Counted from the stretch's first letter, positions 1-9,849 are shown. The stretch: DNA of 64,000 bases from Planococcus circulans (GCF_020023385.1 NZ_JAIQCL010000003.1:62001-126000); one strand, 5' to 3'. Numbers and translations are program-made. The notes: a model not told the origin generated them from the letters alone.

Positions 1-87
1 TATTTTTTCTTCCTTAAAGAACCAGATGATAATAGGCAATAGAAGGATAGCAATGATTGCTGTTATAGACAGCAGAGTCTTCTTCAT
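1..87 (-). CDS. N-terminus of a membrane-anchored or secreted protein (cut by window edge)
   Basis: Only the first 29 codons are in the window. The reading starts M-K-K-T-L-L-S and runs through a hydrophobic stretch rich in I, L and A (about residues 5-24), then charged residues (KEEK). This is a signal peptide or N-terminal anchor without a visible lipobox cysteine. The start ATG is at 85-87, preceded on the minus strand by AAGAGTGG. The function cannot be told from what is visible. Confidence 0.55.
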   Translation of the reverse strand, partial: MKKTLLSITAIIAILLLPIIIWFFKEEKI

Positions 88-186
88 CAATACCACTCTT
101 TTCTATTTACAAAATATAACTCAAAAGACATTATAGCTTAAAAATTATTAAAAATAGATAAATTTTACCTATTTTTTTCAAAATAA

Positions 187-217
187 AAAAGACCCGAATT
201 TGTCGGGTCTTTTCATC
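187..217 (-). terminator. Rho-independent terminator of the mtnWXBD operon
   Basis: On the minus strand AAAAGACCCG pairs with CGGGTCTTTT across a short loop and is followed by a T-rich run. It lies just past the mtnD stop codon. Confidence 0.8.
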
Positions 218-221
218 ATCT

Positions 222-758
222 TTAGTTTTGAACGTTGCTTTCTTCCTGGTAAACCGGTACCCATCCTTCAGTTGTTACAAAGATGCGAACCGCTACAACT
301 TTCCGGTCATCTGCAAGCGTAAAGTAATGGGTGATGTTTTCAGGAACCGAGATCAAGTCGCCTGGCGTCAGGTGAACTTCGAAAAAGCGCTCGTCTTTTC
401 CTTGGATGATGAAGACGCCATGGCCGCTGACGATATAGCGCACTTCGTCGTCTGTATGGATATGTTTGCGCTGGAAGTTCTTCAAGAGCTCGTCCAGCTT
501 CGGGTTGGAGTCTGACAGGGAAATGATATCCGCTGCCTGGTAGCCGCGGCGCTCTGAGATGTCATCAATTTCTGTTTTGAATACCTGAAGGATTTCTTCT
601 TTGTCTTCATCGCTCAAGTCGAACTTTTCACGAAGATGCTCCGGCAATTTATTGTTGTCCCAATGTTCATAAACGACTTCCTGCTGCTCGAGAAATGCTG
701 CCACCTCGTTTTGTGCTTCAATTGTTTCGTCTGTTCCTTGAATTTTAATGATAGCCAT
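222..758 (-). CDS. mtnD: Acireductone dioxygenase
   Basis: Cupin-fold metal enzyme of methionine salvage. It oxidises the acireductone 1,2-dihydroxy-3-keto-5-methylthiopentene to the keto-acid precursor of methionine plus formate with Fe(II), or to methylthiopropionate plus formate and CO with Ni(II). The 178 residues are the normal length. The ARD metal set is visible: H99 and H101 in HIHTDDE, E105, and H144 in NITHYF. It is the last gene of the minus-strand mtnW-X-B-D operon, 15 bp after mtnB and followed by a terminator. Control should come from the S-box riboswitch ahead of mtnW. The sequence does not show which metal is bound. Confidence 0.95.
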   Translation of the reverse strand: MAIIKIQGTDETIEAQNEVAAFLEQQEVVYEHWDNNKLPEHLREKFDLSDEDKEEILQVFKTEIDDISERRGYQAADIISLSDSNPKLDELLKNFQRKHIHTDDEVRYIVSGHGVFIIQGKDERFFEVHLTPGDLISVPENITHYFTLADDRKVVAVRIFVTTEGWVPVYQEESNVQN

Positions 759-773
759 TAGAATCTTCCTCTC

Positions 774-1388
774 TTATTTTAACTGTAGTTGCAACGCTAA
801 TTGGTATTGAAATAAAAACTCGCTGGCTTCAAGCAGCTTTTTCGCTTCAAAGCCGTCTTTTCCCCAAACGGTAATGCCATGGTTGCGGATCAGCACCGCA
901 CCTTTGTCGGCGGCAATATAAGGTTCAAAGGCTGCGGCGAGCGTTGGAATATCGGCGTGATTGGGAATGATGGGAATGGTCAGTACAGCATCCTCTTCCC
1001 ATAATCCGAATGCCTTGATCAATTCCTGTCCCTTGAAATCGATTTTTCCGGCATCGCCGTATAACTCGGAAATGACATTATTGGCGACTGTATGGACGTG
1101 AAGACTGCAGCCGGCCTTTGTCTTTCCGTAAATCGCACAATGCAGCAAAGTCTCAGCCGATGGTTTCAACGGTGTTTCTGCAGCCGGCTGGCCGTTGGCA
1201 TCGACGAGCAAAAAGTCTTCATCGGTCCGTTTTTTCTTGTCTTTTCCGCTGGCGGTGACAAGAAATTCGAGTGGTTCATCTGCTACCTTAATGGCTAGAT
1301 TTCCGCTGGTTCCCATAAACCAGTCGCGAACTGCCAATTCATCTTTGACATCCGCCAATTCTAGCCATTTTTCCCGCAATGCTGTCAT
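774..1388 (-). CDS. mtnB: Methylthioribulose-1-phosphate dehydratase
   Basis: Class II aldolase-fold zinc enzyme (204 aa) that dehydrates 5-methylthioribulose-1-phosphate to 2,3-diketo-5-methylthiopentyl-1-phosphate. The zinc-binding histidines of the fold are visible: H97 and H99 in SLHVHT, and H170 in IRNHG. The GTSGN phosphate-loop motif is near residue 26. Its start overlaps the mtnX stop as ATGA, which points to translational coupling. It sits third in the S-box-controlled mtnW-X-B-D operon, so substrate and product both match neighbouring enzymes. Confidence 0.95.
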   Translation of the reverse strand: MTALREKWLELADVKDELAVRDWFMGTSGNLAIKVADEPLEFLVTASGKDKKKRTDEDFLLVDANGQPAAETPLKPSAETLLHCAIYGKTKAGCSLHVHTVANNVISELYGDAGKIDFKGQELIKAFGLWEEDAVLTIPIIPNHADIPTLAAAFEPYIAADKGAVLIRNHGITVWGKDGFEAKKLLEASEFLFQYQLALQLQLK

Positions 1389-2065
1389 GACTTCACTCCT
1401 ATATAGTCATCGACGATCGCAATGACTTCGTGGAACGTTTCAAACGGTTCGTAGGCGATGTCAGCTTCTTGGCATTTCTCAGCCAATAAATCCCGGGCGA
1501 TGACGAAGTCGGCTTCTTTGGCGGCTTCCCAGTCACTGATGGAATCACCAATGACGATACTTTTCGTGCCGGTATCCAAAAGGTCCCGAATGACAGATGG
1601 CTTACAGCATCCGCAGCCCTGGCTGCTGCATTTTTCATCGCAGCCATGCGGGAATTCCAGTTTGATGACATCTTCTGAAAAGTCGGCACCGTTGCAATAG
1701 ATGCCGTCAAAAGGTCCAAAAGGTTCAAGGAGCGGATAGACGAAAAAGTCGATTCCACCACTGACAATGTATAAAGGCAACTCCTGTTTTTTCGTATAAG
1801 CGACAAAGTCGCTGAAACCTTCCCGTATTTCAGCCTGTTCCAGAACATATGAAATAATTTCATCTTTTGCCGAAACAGGGAGCAGGGAAAACATTTTCGC
1901 CACACCTTCACGTATTGAGATGGATTGGTCAAGAATTCGGTCTTTGACTGGTTCCCAGCCCGTTGGATCAAACTGTTTCATAATAGCGATGATGTTATCA
2001 TTGGCCGTTACAGTACCATCAAAATCGCAAAAAATAATCGGTTTGTTCAATCTGTTCACCCCCAT
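1385..2065 (-). CDS. mtnX: 2-hydroxy-3-keto-5-methylthiopentenyl-1-phosphate phosphatase
   Basis: HAD-family phosphatase (about 226 aa). It removes phosphate from the product of MtnW to give the acireductone used by MtnD. The nucleophile motif CDFDGTV is near residue 13 and the acidic motif [11 protein letters not shown] is near residue 170. A cysteine cluster ([15 protein letters not shown]) resembles that of Bacillus MtnX. The annotated ATG overlaps the end of mtnW by 10 bp. A TTG at 2050 is better spaced from GGGGGTG and would give the same N-terminal length as B. subtilis MtnX, so the true start may be there. Confidence 0.93.
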   Translation of the reverse strand: MGVNRLNKPIIFCDFDGTVTANDNIIAIMKQFDPTGWEPVKDRILDQSISIREGVAKMFSLLPVSAKDEIISYVLEQAEIREGFSDFVAYTKKQELPLYIVSGGIDFFVYPLLEPFGPFDGIYCNGADFSEDVIKLEFPHGCDEKCSSQGCGCCKPSVIRDLLDTGTKSIVIGDSISDWEAAKEADFVIARDLLAEKCQEADIAYEPFETFHEVIAIVDDYIGVKS

Positions 2066-3270
2066 AGCTCAAGAGCCGTTTGTAGTTCTTCGTGTTGTCC
2101 AGCGGCATCCTGTAAGGATTCTCCCTGAAGCACCGCATCTATTGCCTGTCTGAAGGCACGGCCGCCTCCAGCTGCGCCAGCCGGATGTCCATGAATTCCA
2201 CCGCCGGCATTGATGACACTATCAATCTCGTAATCAGCCAACAGTAAAGGCACAAGCCCTGGATGGATTCCGGCAGAAGGTACCGGGAAGCTTCGTTTCA
2301 ATGGGCTATCCCTGGTCAGTTCCTTGCCGAGTGCAAGAGCAGCTGTTTTCTCCAAGGCAACACTGCCGTAAGGAGAAGGAAAGAGGGAGAAGTCTGCACC
2401 GGCATAGCGGATCAGTTTCCCGAGTGCGAGCGGCGCAGCTAGGCCATAAAATGCGGATGAAGTGAAGGCACCACTGAATGCAGGATGCGCCATCAACGGC
2501 AAACCGATCTCATCATCTTCCGCCAATTCCTGCAGCACATCGAGACCGTATGCGTGGACGTTGAACAATAAGGCATCCGCTCCCAGCTCTCGTGCTTTTC
2601 TTGCCTTCCCTCTCAGGTCGGAAGTTCTGCCCGATAGGTTTACCGCATAATATGTACGATGGCCCGTTTCTTCGTAGACATTCTCCAGTACTCTTTTACC
2701 CGTTATGATGCGGCTTTCGAATGGAGTCAGCGGATTGTCGAACAAAATTTCGTCGTCTTTGACAAGGTCTACGCCGCCTAAAGCCTGCTCGCGCAATTGA
2801 GCAGACAGAAAATCCAAATCGCGGCCGATGACGCCTTTGAATATGCTCATCAGAAGCGGCCTTCCGGCTACGCCAAGTGTATTGCGAATTTCTTCTATGC
2901 CGAAGCGCGGGCCGGGAAAGTGGCTGAGCAAATCATGGCTGAAATCCAAATCCAGTAGCTTCACTTCACCATCCAGGGATAGTTTGCCGAAAACCGTGGT
3001 CAGGATGGCAGGCAAGTCGGCTGAAAAATTGATGCTCGGGTAGGCAATCTCGAGTTCTGCCTTTATCAGCTCCGGCTTCAATGGATGGCTGTCTTCTGCG
3101 AATTCTTCGATGGAGACAACATGTCCCTTATGGTGTTTCAGTTGTGCCTGTTCAAGCAGCGGCAAGTCTGTCCAGGAGCCGATTGTCAGACCCAAAGCGA
3201 TGCCTTCCGCTTTTTTTTCGAAGGAACCGGGCTTTCCATATACTTGATAAGTAGCAGTCAATACGCTCAT
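2056..3270 (-). CDS. mtnW: 2,3-diketo-5-methylthiopentyl-1-phosphate enolase (RuBisCO-like protein)
   Basis: RuBisCO form IV protein (404 aa) that tautomerises 2,3-diketo-5-methylthiopentyl-1-phosphate in methionine salvage. The carbamylated-lysine and metal motif appears as [10 protein letters not shown], with K171, D172, D173 and E174. It lacks RuBisCO carboxylation function by family knowledge. It is the first gene of the minus-strand operon, starting 30 bp after the terminator of the S-box riboswitch. Sharing the operon with mtnX, which takes its product, confirms the assignment. Many organisms use the fused enzyme MtnC instead of this W plus X pair, so the Bacillus-type route is present. 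Confidence 0.95.
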   Translation of the reverse strand: MSVLTATYQVYGKPGSFEKKAEGIALGLTIGSWTDLPLLEQAQLKHHKGHVVSIEEFAEDSHPLKPELIKAELEIAYPSINFSADLPAILTTVFGKLSLDGEVKLLDLDFSHDLLSHFPGPRFGIEEIRNTLGVAGRPLLMSIFKGVIGRDLDFLSAQLREQALGGVDLVKDDEILFDNPLTPFESRIITGKRVLENVYEETGHRTYYAVNLSGRTSDLRGKARKARELGADALLFNVHAYGLDVLQELAEDDEIGLPLMAHPAFSGAFTSSAFYGLAAPLALGKLIRYAGADFSLFPSPYGSVALEKTAALALGKELTRDSPLKRSFPVPSAGIHPGLVPLLLADYEIDSVINAGGGIHGHPAGAAGGGRAFRQAIDAVLQGESLQDAAGQHEELQTALELWG

Positions 3271-3299
3271 CTATTCCACACTCCCATGCAATTTAAAAA

Positions 3300-3455
3300 A
3301 TAAAAAACCTCTTCAAATAAGAAGAGGTTAAGGGCGTTAACAACTTCTTATTTCTCAGCCATCGGTTCTGGCTGCAAGAATTAGCACCGTGTCCACCATT
3401 GGACCGGTTGCCGGGTATCGTAGGGCTTGTCCCTCCACCTGCTCTGAATAAGAAA
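3300..3455 (-). ncRNA. SAM-I (S-box) riboswitch upstream of mtnW
   Basis: On the minus strand the S-box core is readable: a P1 strand TTCTTATT (about 3447-3454), AGAGCAGGTGGAGGGA, a CCCGGCAACC segment and GGTGCTAATTC, closed by AATAAGAA near 3345-3352. It is followed by the terminator AACCTCTTC/GAAGAGGTT with a T run at 3300-3330. With SAM bound the terminator should form and mtnWXBD be off. Confidence 0.93.
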
Positions 3456-3533
3456 GATATGAAATTGGGTAAAACAATTTTATAGGTTCAATCCAAAATA
3501 AGTAAGTCGATTTAATACAGTAAAGTAATTCTG

Positions 3534-3562
3534 ATTATTTCATGTGCGCAGAAGTCTGTCAA
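3534..3562 (-). promoter_or_regulatory. Sigma-A promoter of mtnWXBD
   Basis: Read on the minus strand: TTGACA (3557-3562), a 17-bp spacer, then AATAAT (3534-3539). This places the transcript start about 70 bp ahead of the S-box aptamer. Inference from consensus and position. Confidence 0.6.
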
Positions 3563-3600
3563 CTCTGTTATCAAAAAACTGTTTTTATTTGAAAAATCCG

Positions 3601-3630
3601 TTGACAGTCAATTCTGAATCGTGATAGGAT
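3601..3630 (+). promoter_or_regulatory. Sigma-A promoter of mtnKA and the ABC transporter
   Basis: TTGACA (3601-3606), 18-bp spacer, TAGGAT (3625-3630), about 30 bp before the plus-strand S-box. The two mtn promoters are divergent and about 40 bp apart. Confidence 0.55.
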
Positions 3631-3664
3631 TCTCTTCATAAACTTAATAGTAATACACGTAGTA

Positions 3665-3867
3665 CTCTTATCAAGAGCTGGCAGAGGGATTTTGGCCCGA
3701 TGACGCCCAGCAACCGACCGTAATACCGTTGTGAGACGGGGCGCTTTGGCGCCAGGATGAATTTCCTGTAAGGCACGGTGCTAATTCCATCAGAAATTTA
3801 TTTTCTGAAAGATAAGAGGCATGGAATCTCTTATTCTGGCCTCTTTCTTTTTGAAAGAGGCTTTTTA
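3665..3867 (+). ncRNA. SAM-I (S-box) riboswitch upstream of mtnK
   Basis: P1 pairs CTCTTATC (3665-3672) with GATAAGAG (3811-3818). Between them are GCAGAGGGA, GATGACGCCCAGCAACC and GGTGCTAATTCC, the S-box signature. The expression platform is the hairpin GCCTCTTTC/GAAAGAGGC plus T run at 3838-3867. An intervening ATCTCTTAT can pair with the 3-prime strand of P1, giving the usual antiterminator switch. mtnK starts 24 bp downstream. Confidence 0.95.
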
Positions 3868-3890
3868 TATTGCAGAAGAAAGGAAGATAA

Positions 3891-5084
3891 ATGATGACTC
3901 TTACTGTTCCAACCACTTATAAAGCATTAACTGAATCGACGGCGATCGCATTGGCGAAGGTTGTCCACCCATTCGATGGCGATGCCCGATTGACTTGCCG
4001 GGAAATTGGCGACGGCAACTTGAATTATGTCTTTCAGATTGAAGATCCGCAAACCGGCAAGCGGCTGATCATCAAACAGGCGCTGCCATATGCGAAAGTA
4101 ATCGGTGAAAGCTGGCCGCTGACCTTGAAGCGGGCGACCATTGAAGCCAATGTCCTGAGAAAACACGGAGAGTTCGTTCCTTCATTGGTACCCGCAGTCT
4201 ATGCTACGGACGAAGAGCTGGCCATTACGGTGATGGAAGACTTGTCTCATCTGGAGATTGCAAGGGAGGGCTTGGTCAACGGAAAGAATTTCCCAAGGCT
4301 GTCGCAGGATATCGGCGAATACTTGGCGGAGACTTTATTCCATACATCGGATTACGGCTTGCATCCTTTTGAGAAAAAGGGATTGGCTGCTGAATTCTCC
4401 AATCCGGAGCTCTGCAAGATTACGGAAGACCTCGTCTTTACAGATCCCTTTTTCGATGTTGAAACCAATGATTACGAACCGCAGCTCCAACCAGCGGTAG
4501 AAGCGATTTGGAATGACCGGAAACTGCAGCTGGAGGTGGCGAAATTGAAGAAGAGCTTTTTGACTGAATCGGAAGCGCTGCTGCACGGCGACCTTCATAC
4601 AGGCAGCATCTTTGCGAGCCAAACGGAAACCAAGGTCATTGATCCGGAATTCGGCTTTTACGGTCCGATCGGATTCGATGTCGGCTTGTTCTTGGCAAAC
4701 CTCATGTTCCAGTCCATCACGCGGGAGGATGGAGATCGCCAGGTAATTGTAGATCATATTGAAAAGACATGGGAAGTTTTCGCTTCCCGCTTCACTGAGC
4801 TATGGAAAACAGAGAGTGTCGAATCGTTTAAAGAGACAGAAGGCTATTTGGAGTACGTACTTGAGAAGGTGCTGACAGATGCAGCCGGTTTTGCAGGATG
4901 TGAATTGATCCGCCGGACGATTGGCTTGGCGCATGTCAAAGACTTGGACAGCATCGAAGATACAGAAAAAAGAATCCACTTTAAGAAACAGGCGCTGCGG
5001 GCAGGACAAGCATTAATCCTGAAGCGCCAGCAGACAGCGTCGATTGGGGATGTACTGCAAATTCTGGAGGAGGCGCACACATGA
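3891..5084 (+). CDS. mtnK: 5-methylthioribose kinase
   Basis: Phosphorylates 5-methylthioribose at C1 with ATP, the entry step of the MTR salvage route. It is a 397-aa protein of the aminoglycoside-phosphotransferase kinase fold. The catalytic loop HGDLHTGS is near residue 232 and the metal-binding DPEF motif near residue 250. Two ATG codons are adjacent (3891 and 3894) after AAGGAAG, so the start is certain to within one codon. It lies directly behind the S-box riboswitch and overlaps mtnA as ATGA, so kinase and isomerase are probably coupled. Confidence 0.95.
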   Translation: MMTLTVPTTYKALTESTAIALAKVVHPFDGDARLTCREIGDGNLNYVFQIEDPQTGKRLIIKQALPYAKVIGESWPLTLKRATIEANVLRKHGEFVPSLVPAVYATDEELAITVMEDLSHLEIAREGLVNGKNFPRLSQDIGEYLAETLFHTSDYGLHPFEKKGLAAEFSNPELCKITEDLVFTDPFFDVETNDYEPQLQPAVEAIWNDRKLQLEVAKLKKSFLTESEALLHGDLHTGSIFASQTETKVIDPEFGFYGPIGFDVGLFLANLMFQSITREDGDRQVIVDHIEKTWEVFASRFTELWKTESVESFKETEGYLEYVLEKVLTDAAGFAGCELIRRTIGLAHVKDLDSIEDTEKRIHFKKQALRAGQALILKRQQTASIGDVLQILEEAHT

Positions 5085-6142
5085 GCATTCCTTTATCCAT
5101 CAAATGGGACGGCCAACAGCTGACTATTCTGGATCAGCAGAAGTTGCCGCATCGTATTGAATACTTGACGCTTGAAACGGTGGAAGACGTGTACAAGGCT
5201 ATTTTTTCATTGAAAGTCCGTGGAGCACCTGCAATTGGCATCACCGCCGCATATGGACTGGCAATCGGGGCTCAGCGGCACGAGACGGATTCACTGGAAG
5301 CCTTTGGGCAATACGTCGAAAAAGACGCGGCGTATTTGAACGCCTCAAGACCGACTGCGGTCAATCTCGGTTGGGCGCTCAGCCGTCTGAAAGATAAATT
5401 AAGCGAAGCGGAGAACGTGCCACAAGCAAAGCTTCTGTTGTTGGCGGAAGCTGTGAAGATCCACAGGGAAGATGAAGAATCCTGCCGCAGCATCGGCGAA
5501 CATGCGCTGGTACTGCTGCAGGGGCAAACGAAAGTCATGACGATCTGCAACGCCGGTTCGATCGCCACCGCCAAATATGGCACAGCTTTAGCGCCGTTCC
5601 ATCTGGGAAGTGAGCGTGGCCGGCAGTTTGAAGTGTTCGCCTGTGAAACCCGCCCGGTCTATCAAGGCGCACGTTTGACGGTATGGGAGCTGCAGCAGTC
5701 GGGAGTCGATGTCACGCTGATCACCGACAGCATGGCAGCACACACCATCGGAGCGAAAGGCGTGGAAGCCATTATTGTCGGTGCGGACCGCATCGCTGCA
5801 AATGGCGACACGGCCAATAAAATCGGCACGTATAATCTGGCTTTGTTGGCGAATGCATTCAAAATTCCATTTTATGTAGCGGCGCCGGCATCGACTTTCG
5901 ATCTGTCGATTGAAGATGGCACTGCGATTCCGATCGAAGAGCGCAACCCGGAAGAGATCACCCACATGAATGGACAGCCGGTGGCACCACTCGGCACAAA
6001 AGTATTTAATCCGGCATTTGATGTCACACCGGCACATCTCATTACAGCAATCATCACTGAAAAAGGCATCATTCAATCCGATTATCAAAAAAACATCCCT
6101 GATTTGCTTGGTGCATCTGCAGGAAAAGGAGAAAGAATATGA
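5081..6142 (+). CDS. mtnA: Methylthioribose-1-phosphate isomerase
   Basis: Isomerises methylthioribose-1-phosphate (from MtnK) to methylthioribulose-1-phosphate (used by MtnB). The 353-aa protein belongs to the eIF2B-alpha-like aldose-ketose isomerase family. Family motifs are RGAPAIG near residue 48, CNAGSIAT with C156, and [10 protein letters not shown] with D236. The 80-residue spacing between C156 and D236 equals that of C160 and D240 in the B. subtilis enzyme. GGAGGAGG precedes the start. Its stop overlaps the start of the ABC substrate-binding gene (ATGA), tying the transporter to this pathway. Confidence 0.95.
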   Translation: MSIPLSIKWDGQQLTILDQQKLPHRIEYLTLETVEDVYKAIFSLKVRGAPAIGITAAYGLAIGAQRHETDSLEAFGQYVEKDAAYLNASRPTAVNLGWALSRLKDKLSEAENVPQAKLLLLAEAVKIHREDEESCRSIGEHALVLLQGQTKVMTICNAGSIATAKYGTALAPFHLGSERGRQFEVFACETRPVYQGARLTVWELQQSGVDVTLITDSMAAHTIGAKGVEAIIVGADRIAANGDTANKIGTYNLALLANAFKIPFYVAAPASTFDLSIEDGTAIPIEERNPEEITHMNGQPVAPLGTKVFNPAFDVTPAHLITAIITEKGIIQSDYQKNIPDLLGASAGKGERI

Positions 6143-7221
6143 AAAAACAATCCATTTGGCTGCTTGCCGCACTTTTATTTATCAGTATTTTATTGGCTGC
6201 CTGCCAACCACAAGGAAATGTCAACGAAGAAACGACTTCTTCAGATACCGAGGCTGAGGCTTCAGATCACCCGCTCGCAGGCAAGGAAATTGCTTTGATC
6301 ATGCAAATCAACCTGGGGACATTTTCTGCCCAGTATATTGCAGGTGTAGAAGAACAGGTTGAAAAATTCGGAGGCAAAGCGACAGTTTTCACTTCTGAAG
6401 GTGATTTGGCGAAAATGGCGTCCAATCTGGATGCAGCGATCAACCAGGGCGTCGATGGCATCTTAATCGACCACGGAACAAAAGAAGCATTGAACCAAGG
6501 GGTTGAAAAAGCACTTGAAGCAGGGATTCCGGTAGTAGCGTTTGATGCAGGAATCGATGTAGAAGGCGTTGTCTCTTTGGAACAGGGTGATCAGCAGATG
6601 GCTGAAATGACTTTGGAAAAACTGGCGGAAGATGCCAATGGCGAAGCCAATATCGTGAAAATCTGGACAGCCGGATTTGCACCAATGGAAAGACGCCAAG
6701 TGGCATATGAAAAATTCCTAACTGACAACACGGGCATTAAGGAAGTCACATCATTCGGTGCGGCAACCAACAATACGGCACTGGATACACAGTCACAGAT
6801 GGAAGCTGTGTTGAAGCAATACCCGAATGAAGGGGAGATCACAGCGGTCTGGGCGGCTTGGGACGAATTTGCAAAAGGTGCAGTCCGTGCCATTGAACAA
6901 GCAGGGCGTACAGATATCAAAGTCTACGGCATCGACATGAGTGATGAGGACCTGCAATTGATGCAAAAAGAAAATAGCCCGTGGCTGGCTTCAGCAGCTG
7001 TGGATCCGACGGACATCGGACGCATTCAAGTGCGTTACCTGTACCAGCTGTTGAACGGTGAACAACCGGAAGAAAAAGTGATTTTGGAACCGGTTTTCGT
7101 GGAGGCGGAAAGCTTGCCGGAAGAAACGGTGACAACCGAAGAATTAAGCGAATATGTAGAAGGCTGGGGCGCAAGTGAGCAAGGGTATACGGATGAGCTG
7201 CGCGAACTGGAAGGCCAATAA
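6139..7221 (+). CDS. Sugar-type ABC transporter substrate-binding lipoprotein, probably for methylthioribose
   Basis: 360 aa with a lipoprotein signal: a charged start, a hydrophobic core and lipobox LLAAC with C22. The mature part is a periplasmic-binding-protein-like I fold of the ribose/autoinducer-2 (Peripla_BP_4) kind, with [17 protein letters not shown] and [13 protein letters not shown] segments. It should sit on the outer face of the membrane and feed the permease encoded at 8.77 kb. The start overlaps mtnA by 4 bp and the gene is under the mtnK S-box. Methylthioribose as ligand is inferred from that context; ribose or another pentose derivative is possible. Confidence 0.85.
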   Translation: MKKQSIWLLAALLFISILLAACQPQGNVNEETTSSDTEAEASDHPLAGKEIALIMQINLGTFSAQYIAGVEEQVEKFGGKATVFTSEGDLAKMASNLDAAINQGVDGILIDHGTKEALNQGVEKALEAGIPVVAFDAGIDVEGVVSLEQGDQQMAEMTLEKLAEDANGEANIVKIWTAGFAPMERRQVAYEKFLTDNTGIKEVTSFGAATNNTALDTQSQMEAVLKQYPNEGEITAVWAAWDEFAKGAVRAIEQAGRTDIKVYGIDMSDEDLQLMQKENSPWLASAAVDPTDIGRIQVRYLYQLLNGEQPEEKVILEPVFVEAESLPEETVTTEELSEYVEGWGASEQGYTDELRELEGQ

Positions 7222-7236
7222 TCTTCACCATCTCAA

Positions 7237-7268
7237 GCTGTCCTGAAAGATGGGGCAGCTTTTTTTAC
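7237..7268 (+). terminator. Intercistronic attenuating hairpin between binding-protein and ATPase genes
   Basis: AAGCTGTCC pairs with GGGGCAGCTT and is followed by TTTTTT. Such hairpins after the binding-protein gene usually lower downstream ATPase and permease expression relative to the binding protein. Confidence 0.6.
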
Positions 7269-7285
7269 CAGAAAGGGGCATCTCA

Positions 7286-8842
7286 ATGGCAGGACCTTTA
7301 CTATCGATGGCCGGCATCGGAAAAAATTTTGGACCGGTAACAGCATTGCAAGGAGCGGAATTCCATTTGGAAAAAGGCGAAGTCCATGCCATTCTCGGCG
7401 TCAACGGGGCAGGAAAAAGCACCTTGATCAAAATTCTGTCGGGCGTCTATCAACAGGATGAAGGAACGATTCATCTGGACGGCTCCGCCATTCGGCTGGA
7501 GTCGCCGAAAGCAGCGAAAGAACAGGGAATCTACTGCGTTTATCAGGAAGTGGATACGGCCATTGTGGCTGAATTGACTGTAGCAGAAAATATCCTGCTC
7601 GACACATTCTCCGGCAAGGGGAATCTATTCGTCTCCAAGCAGAAAATCAATAAGCGAGCCTATTCAGCATTGCTTGAACTTCAAGCGGAAACCATTGACG
7701 TCCAGCAAAAAGCGGCAAGCCTGACATTGGCGGAAAAGCAGATGGTGCTGATTGCCCGAGCATTGGTGCATTCAGCGAAAATCATCATTTTCGATGAACC
7801 GACGGCTCCGTTGTCGATTCATGAATCGGAAAAACTGTATGCCGTCATTTCAAAATTAAAAGCGCAGGGGGTTGGATGTGTCTTTATTTCCCATCGCTTG
7901 CCGGAAGTGTTTGAAATCAGCGATCGGATTACGGTTATGCGGGAAGGGACGCTTGTCAAAACCTATGATACGGCAGAAGCCGATCAAGATGGTGTGATCG
8001 AAGCGATGCTCGGTGCAGCACTCAGCCACGAATTGGAGCCGCGGGCGCATGACATCGGAACCGCTTTGTTGGAAGTCGATCATTTGTCCGATGGGCAAAA
8101 GCTCAAGGATTTGTCGCTGACGGTTGCAGTGGGTGAAGTAGTGGGTGTCGTCGGACTGGTAGGGGCAGGCAAAACGGAGCTCGCCAAAGCATTATTTGGC
8201 GGAACCCCTTTAACAGCCGGAACAATTAAACTGGCGGGGAACGCAGCTAAAATCAAACATCCGGCAGATGCCATCAAAGCAGGGATGGCGTTGATTCCGG
8301 AAGAGCGGCGAAAAGAAGGCTTGTTTGTCCAGGAATCGCTGGAAGCCAATGCTTCATTCCCCAATCTGAAAAAGTTCTCCAAGCGCCTGTTGATGGATCG
8401 AAAAGCGGAAAAGCGTTTTGCCGATGAGATTATTGAACGGTTGCGCATCAAAACTGGCAGTACAGAAACACCGCTTGTCCATTTGAGCGGCGGAAATCAG
8501 CAGAAAGTGGCGATCGGCAAATGGATTTCCCTCGATTCCGCCCTGTACTTGTTTGATGAACCGACAAAAGGCGTCGATATCGGTGCCAAAGTCGACATCT
8601 TTAAACTGATCCGCCAATTGGCCGAAAGCGGCAAAGGATGTTTGTATTTTTCAAGTGAGATTCATGAGGCCATTGGAATTTCCGATCGGATTCTCGTAAT
8701 GTACAACGGTCAAATCGTGAAGGAGTTATCACGACAAGAAGCGACCCAAGAAAGGATTTTATTGTATGCAAGTGGCGGAAAAGAAGAACTTGGGGAAAGG
8801 CAAGAGCTCGGTGAAAGACAACGCAATTCAGTTTCTGTTTAA
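7286..8842 (+). CDS. Sugar ABC transporter ATPase with two nucleotide-binding domains (RbsA/MglA type)
   Basis: 518 aa, duplicated NBD architecture typical of carbohydrate CUT2 importers. NBD1 has Walker A GVNGAGKST (residue about 38) and Walker B IIIFDEPTA; its signature is degenerate (LTLAEKQ). NBD2 has GLVGAGKTE, a full LSGGNQQK signature and LYLFDEPTKGVD. I use ATG 7286 because GAAAGGGG lies just ahead; an in-frame upstream ATG at 7250 falls inside the terminator hairpin. It energises the putative methylthioribose importer. Its 3-prime end overlaps the permease gene by up to 77 bp. Confidence 0.9.
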   Translation: MAGPLLSMAGIGKNFGPVTALQGAEFHLEKGEVHAILGVNGAGKSTLIKILSGVYQQDEGTIHLDGSAIRLESPKAAKEQGIYCVYQEVDTAIVAELTVAENILLDTFSGKGNLFVSKQKINKRAYSALLELQAETIDVQQKAASLTLAEKQMVLIARALVHSAKIIIFDEPTAPLSIHESEKLYAVISKLKAQGVGCVFISHRLPEVFEISDRITVMREGTLVKTYDTAEADQDGVIEAMLGAALSHELEPRAHDIGTALLEVDHLSDGQKLKDLSLTVAVGEVVGVVGLVGAGKTELAKALFGGTPLTAGTIKLAGNAAKIKHPADAIKAGMALIPEERRKEGLFVQESLEANASFPNLKKFSKRLLMDRKAEKRFADEIIERLRIKTGSTETPLVHLSGGNQQKVAIGKWISLDSALYLFDEPTKGVDIGAKVDIFKLIRQLAESGKGCLYFSSEIHEAIGISDRILVMYNGQIVKELSRQEATQERILLYASGGKEELGERQELGERQRNSVSV

Positions 8843-9803
8843 ATATGGCGCCATCGCATTACTGGTCTTCATTATTTTTTATTTCAGCACGATCAGTGAT
8901 GCTTTTTTCACATATGGTAATTTTACGGATATTTTGCGTTCAATCTCCATTGTGACTTTACTGGCTTTAGGCGTGACGTTCACGCTGGTGGTGGATGGTT
9001 TTGATCTGTCTGTAGGTTCGACGATGTCTTTATCAACCGTCGTTTCCGCCTCATTGATGGTGTGGTACGACATGCCATTGTGGCTCGTGCTGATCCTGCC
9101 GTTGCTGATCGGGGTTGCAGTCGGAGCGGTCAACAGCTTTCTGATTGTCGTCATCGGCATTCCGGATCTCTTGGCAACTTTGAGCATGATGTATATCGTG
9201 GCTGGTTTGCACCGGACCTATACGGAAGGCTATTCGATTTATAACAATATGCCGCTGACTTCAGGAGGCACTGCACCCGGCCAATTGTCGGAAGCGTTCC
9301 TGTGGATTGGCCAGGGGCAGATGCTGGGTCTGCCGGTTCCGGTATGGATCATGCTGGTGATGGTCCTGGCTTCTTATGTAGTGCTCAACCATACCCGTTG
9401 GGGAAGAGTGCTCTACATGACTGGCGGGAACGCCGAAGCGGCTACGCTGTCAGGTGTCAACGTCAAAAAAGTGAAGTTCACTGCCTACGTCATATCCGGT
9501 ATCTTTGCTTCTATGGCGGGCATCCTGTTTACGGCACGTGTAGGTTCCGGACAGATTGACGCAGGTGCACCATTGATGATGGAGGCGGTTGCGGCTGTCT
9601 TTGTCGGCTACTCGGTATTAGGGGCGGGAAAACCGAATGCACTCGGTACATTTTTCGGAGCGGCTGTCATCGGCATCCTATTGAATGGCTTGACGATTCT
9701 CAACCTTCCTTATTACGCATTCGACATCATCAAAGGAGGCGTGTTGGTCGCTGCACTGGCAGTCACTTATGTATACGCCAAAAAGAAATTCTCCAAAACA
9801 TGA
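8766..9803 (+). CDS. Sugar ABC transporter permease (RbsC type)
   Basis: 345-aa integral membrane protein of the CUT2 (BPD_transp_2) permease family, with about 8-10 hydrophobic segments and the family stretch TLGVTFTLVVDGFDLSVGST near residues 58-78. It completes the importer with the binding protein at 6.1 kb and the ATPase at 7.3 kb. ATG 8766 follows AAAGGA and overlaps the ATPase gene by 77 bp. A GTG at 8811 preceded by GGGAAAGG is an alternative start and would reduce the overlap to 32 bp. It is the last gene before the terminator, hence the last of the S-box operon. Confidence 0.88.
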   Translation: MQVAEKKNLGKGKSSVKDNAIQFLFKYGAIALLVFIIFYFSTISDAFFTYGNFTDILRSISIVTLLALGVTFTLVVDGFDLSVGSTMSLSTVVSASLMVWYDMPLWLVLILPLLIGVAVGAVNSFLIVVIGIPDLLATLSMMYIVAGLHRTYTEGYSIYNNMPLTSGGTAPGQLSEAFLWIGQGQMLGLPVPVWIMLVMVLASYVVLNHTRWGRVLYMTGGNAEAATLSGVNVKKVKFTAYVISGIFASMAGILFTARVGSGQIDAGAPLMMEAVAAVFVGYSVLGAGKPNALGTFFGAAVIGILLNGLTILNLPYYAFDIIKGGVLVAALAVTYVYAKKKFSKT

Positions 9804-9807
9804 TTCG

Positions 9808-9846
9808 CAAACAAAGAGGCTTCCTATACGGAAGCCTTTTTGTTTG
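9808..9846. terminator. Bidirectional terminator after the ABC transporter operon
   Basis: AGGCTTCC (9817-9824) pairs with GGAAGCCT (9830-9837), flanked by an A-rich and a T-rich arm. It can end both the plus operon and the converging reductase gene. Confidence 0.8.
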
Positions 9847-9849
9847 TCA

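Noticed and set aside
7250..7285. Upstream start of the sugar ABC ATPase
   Set aside because: The extra codons translate the T-run side of a terminator hairpin, and GAAAGGGG fits ATG 7286.
9528..9545. Second parS from CACGTG at about 9534
   Set aside because: The flanks GGC and TAG do not match GTT/AAC, and it lies inside a permease gene.
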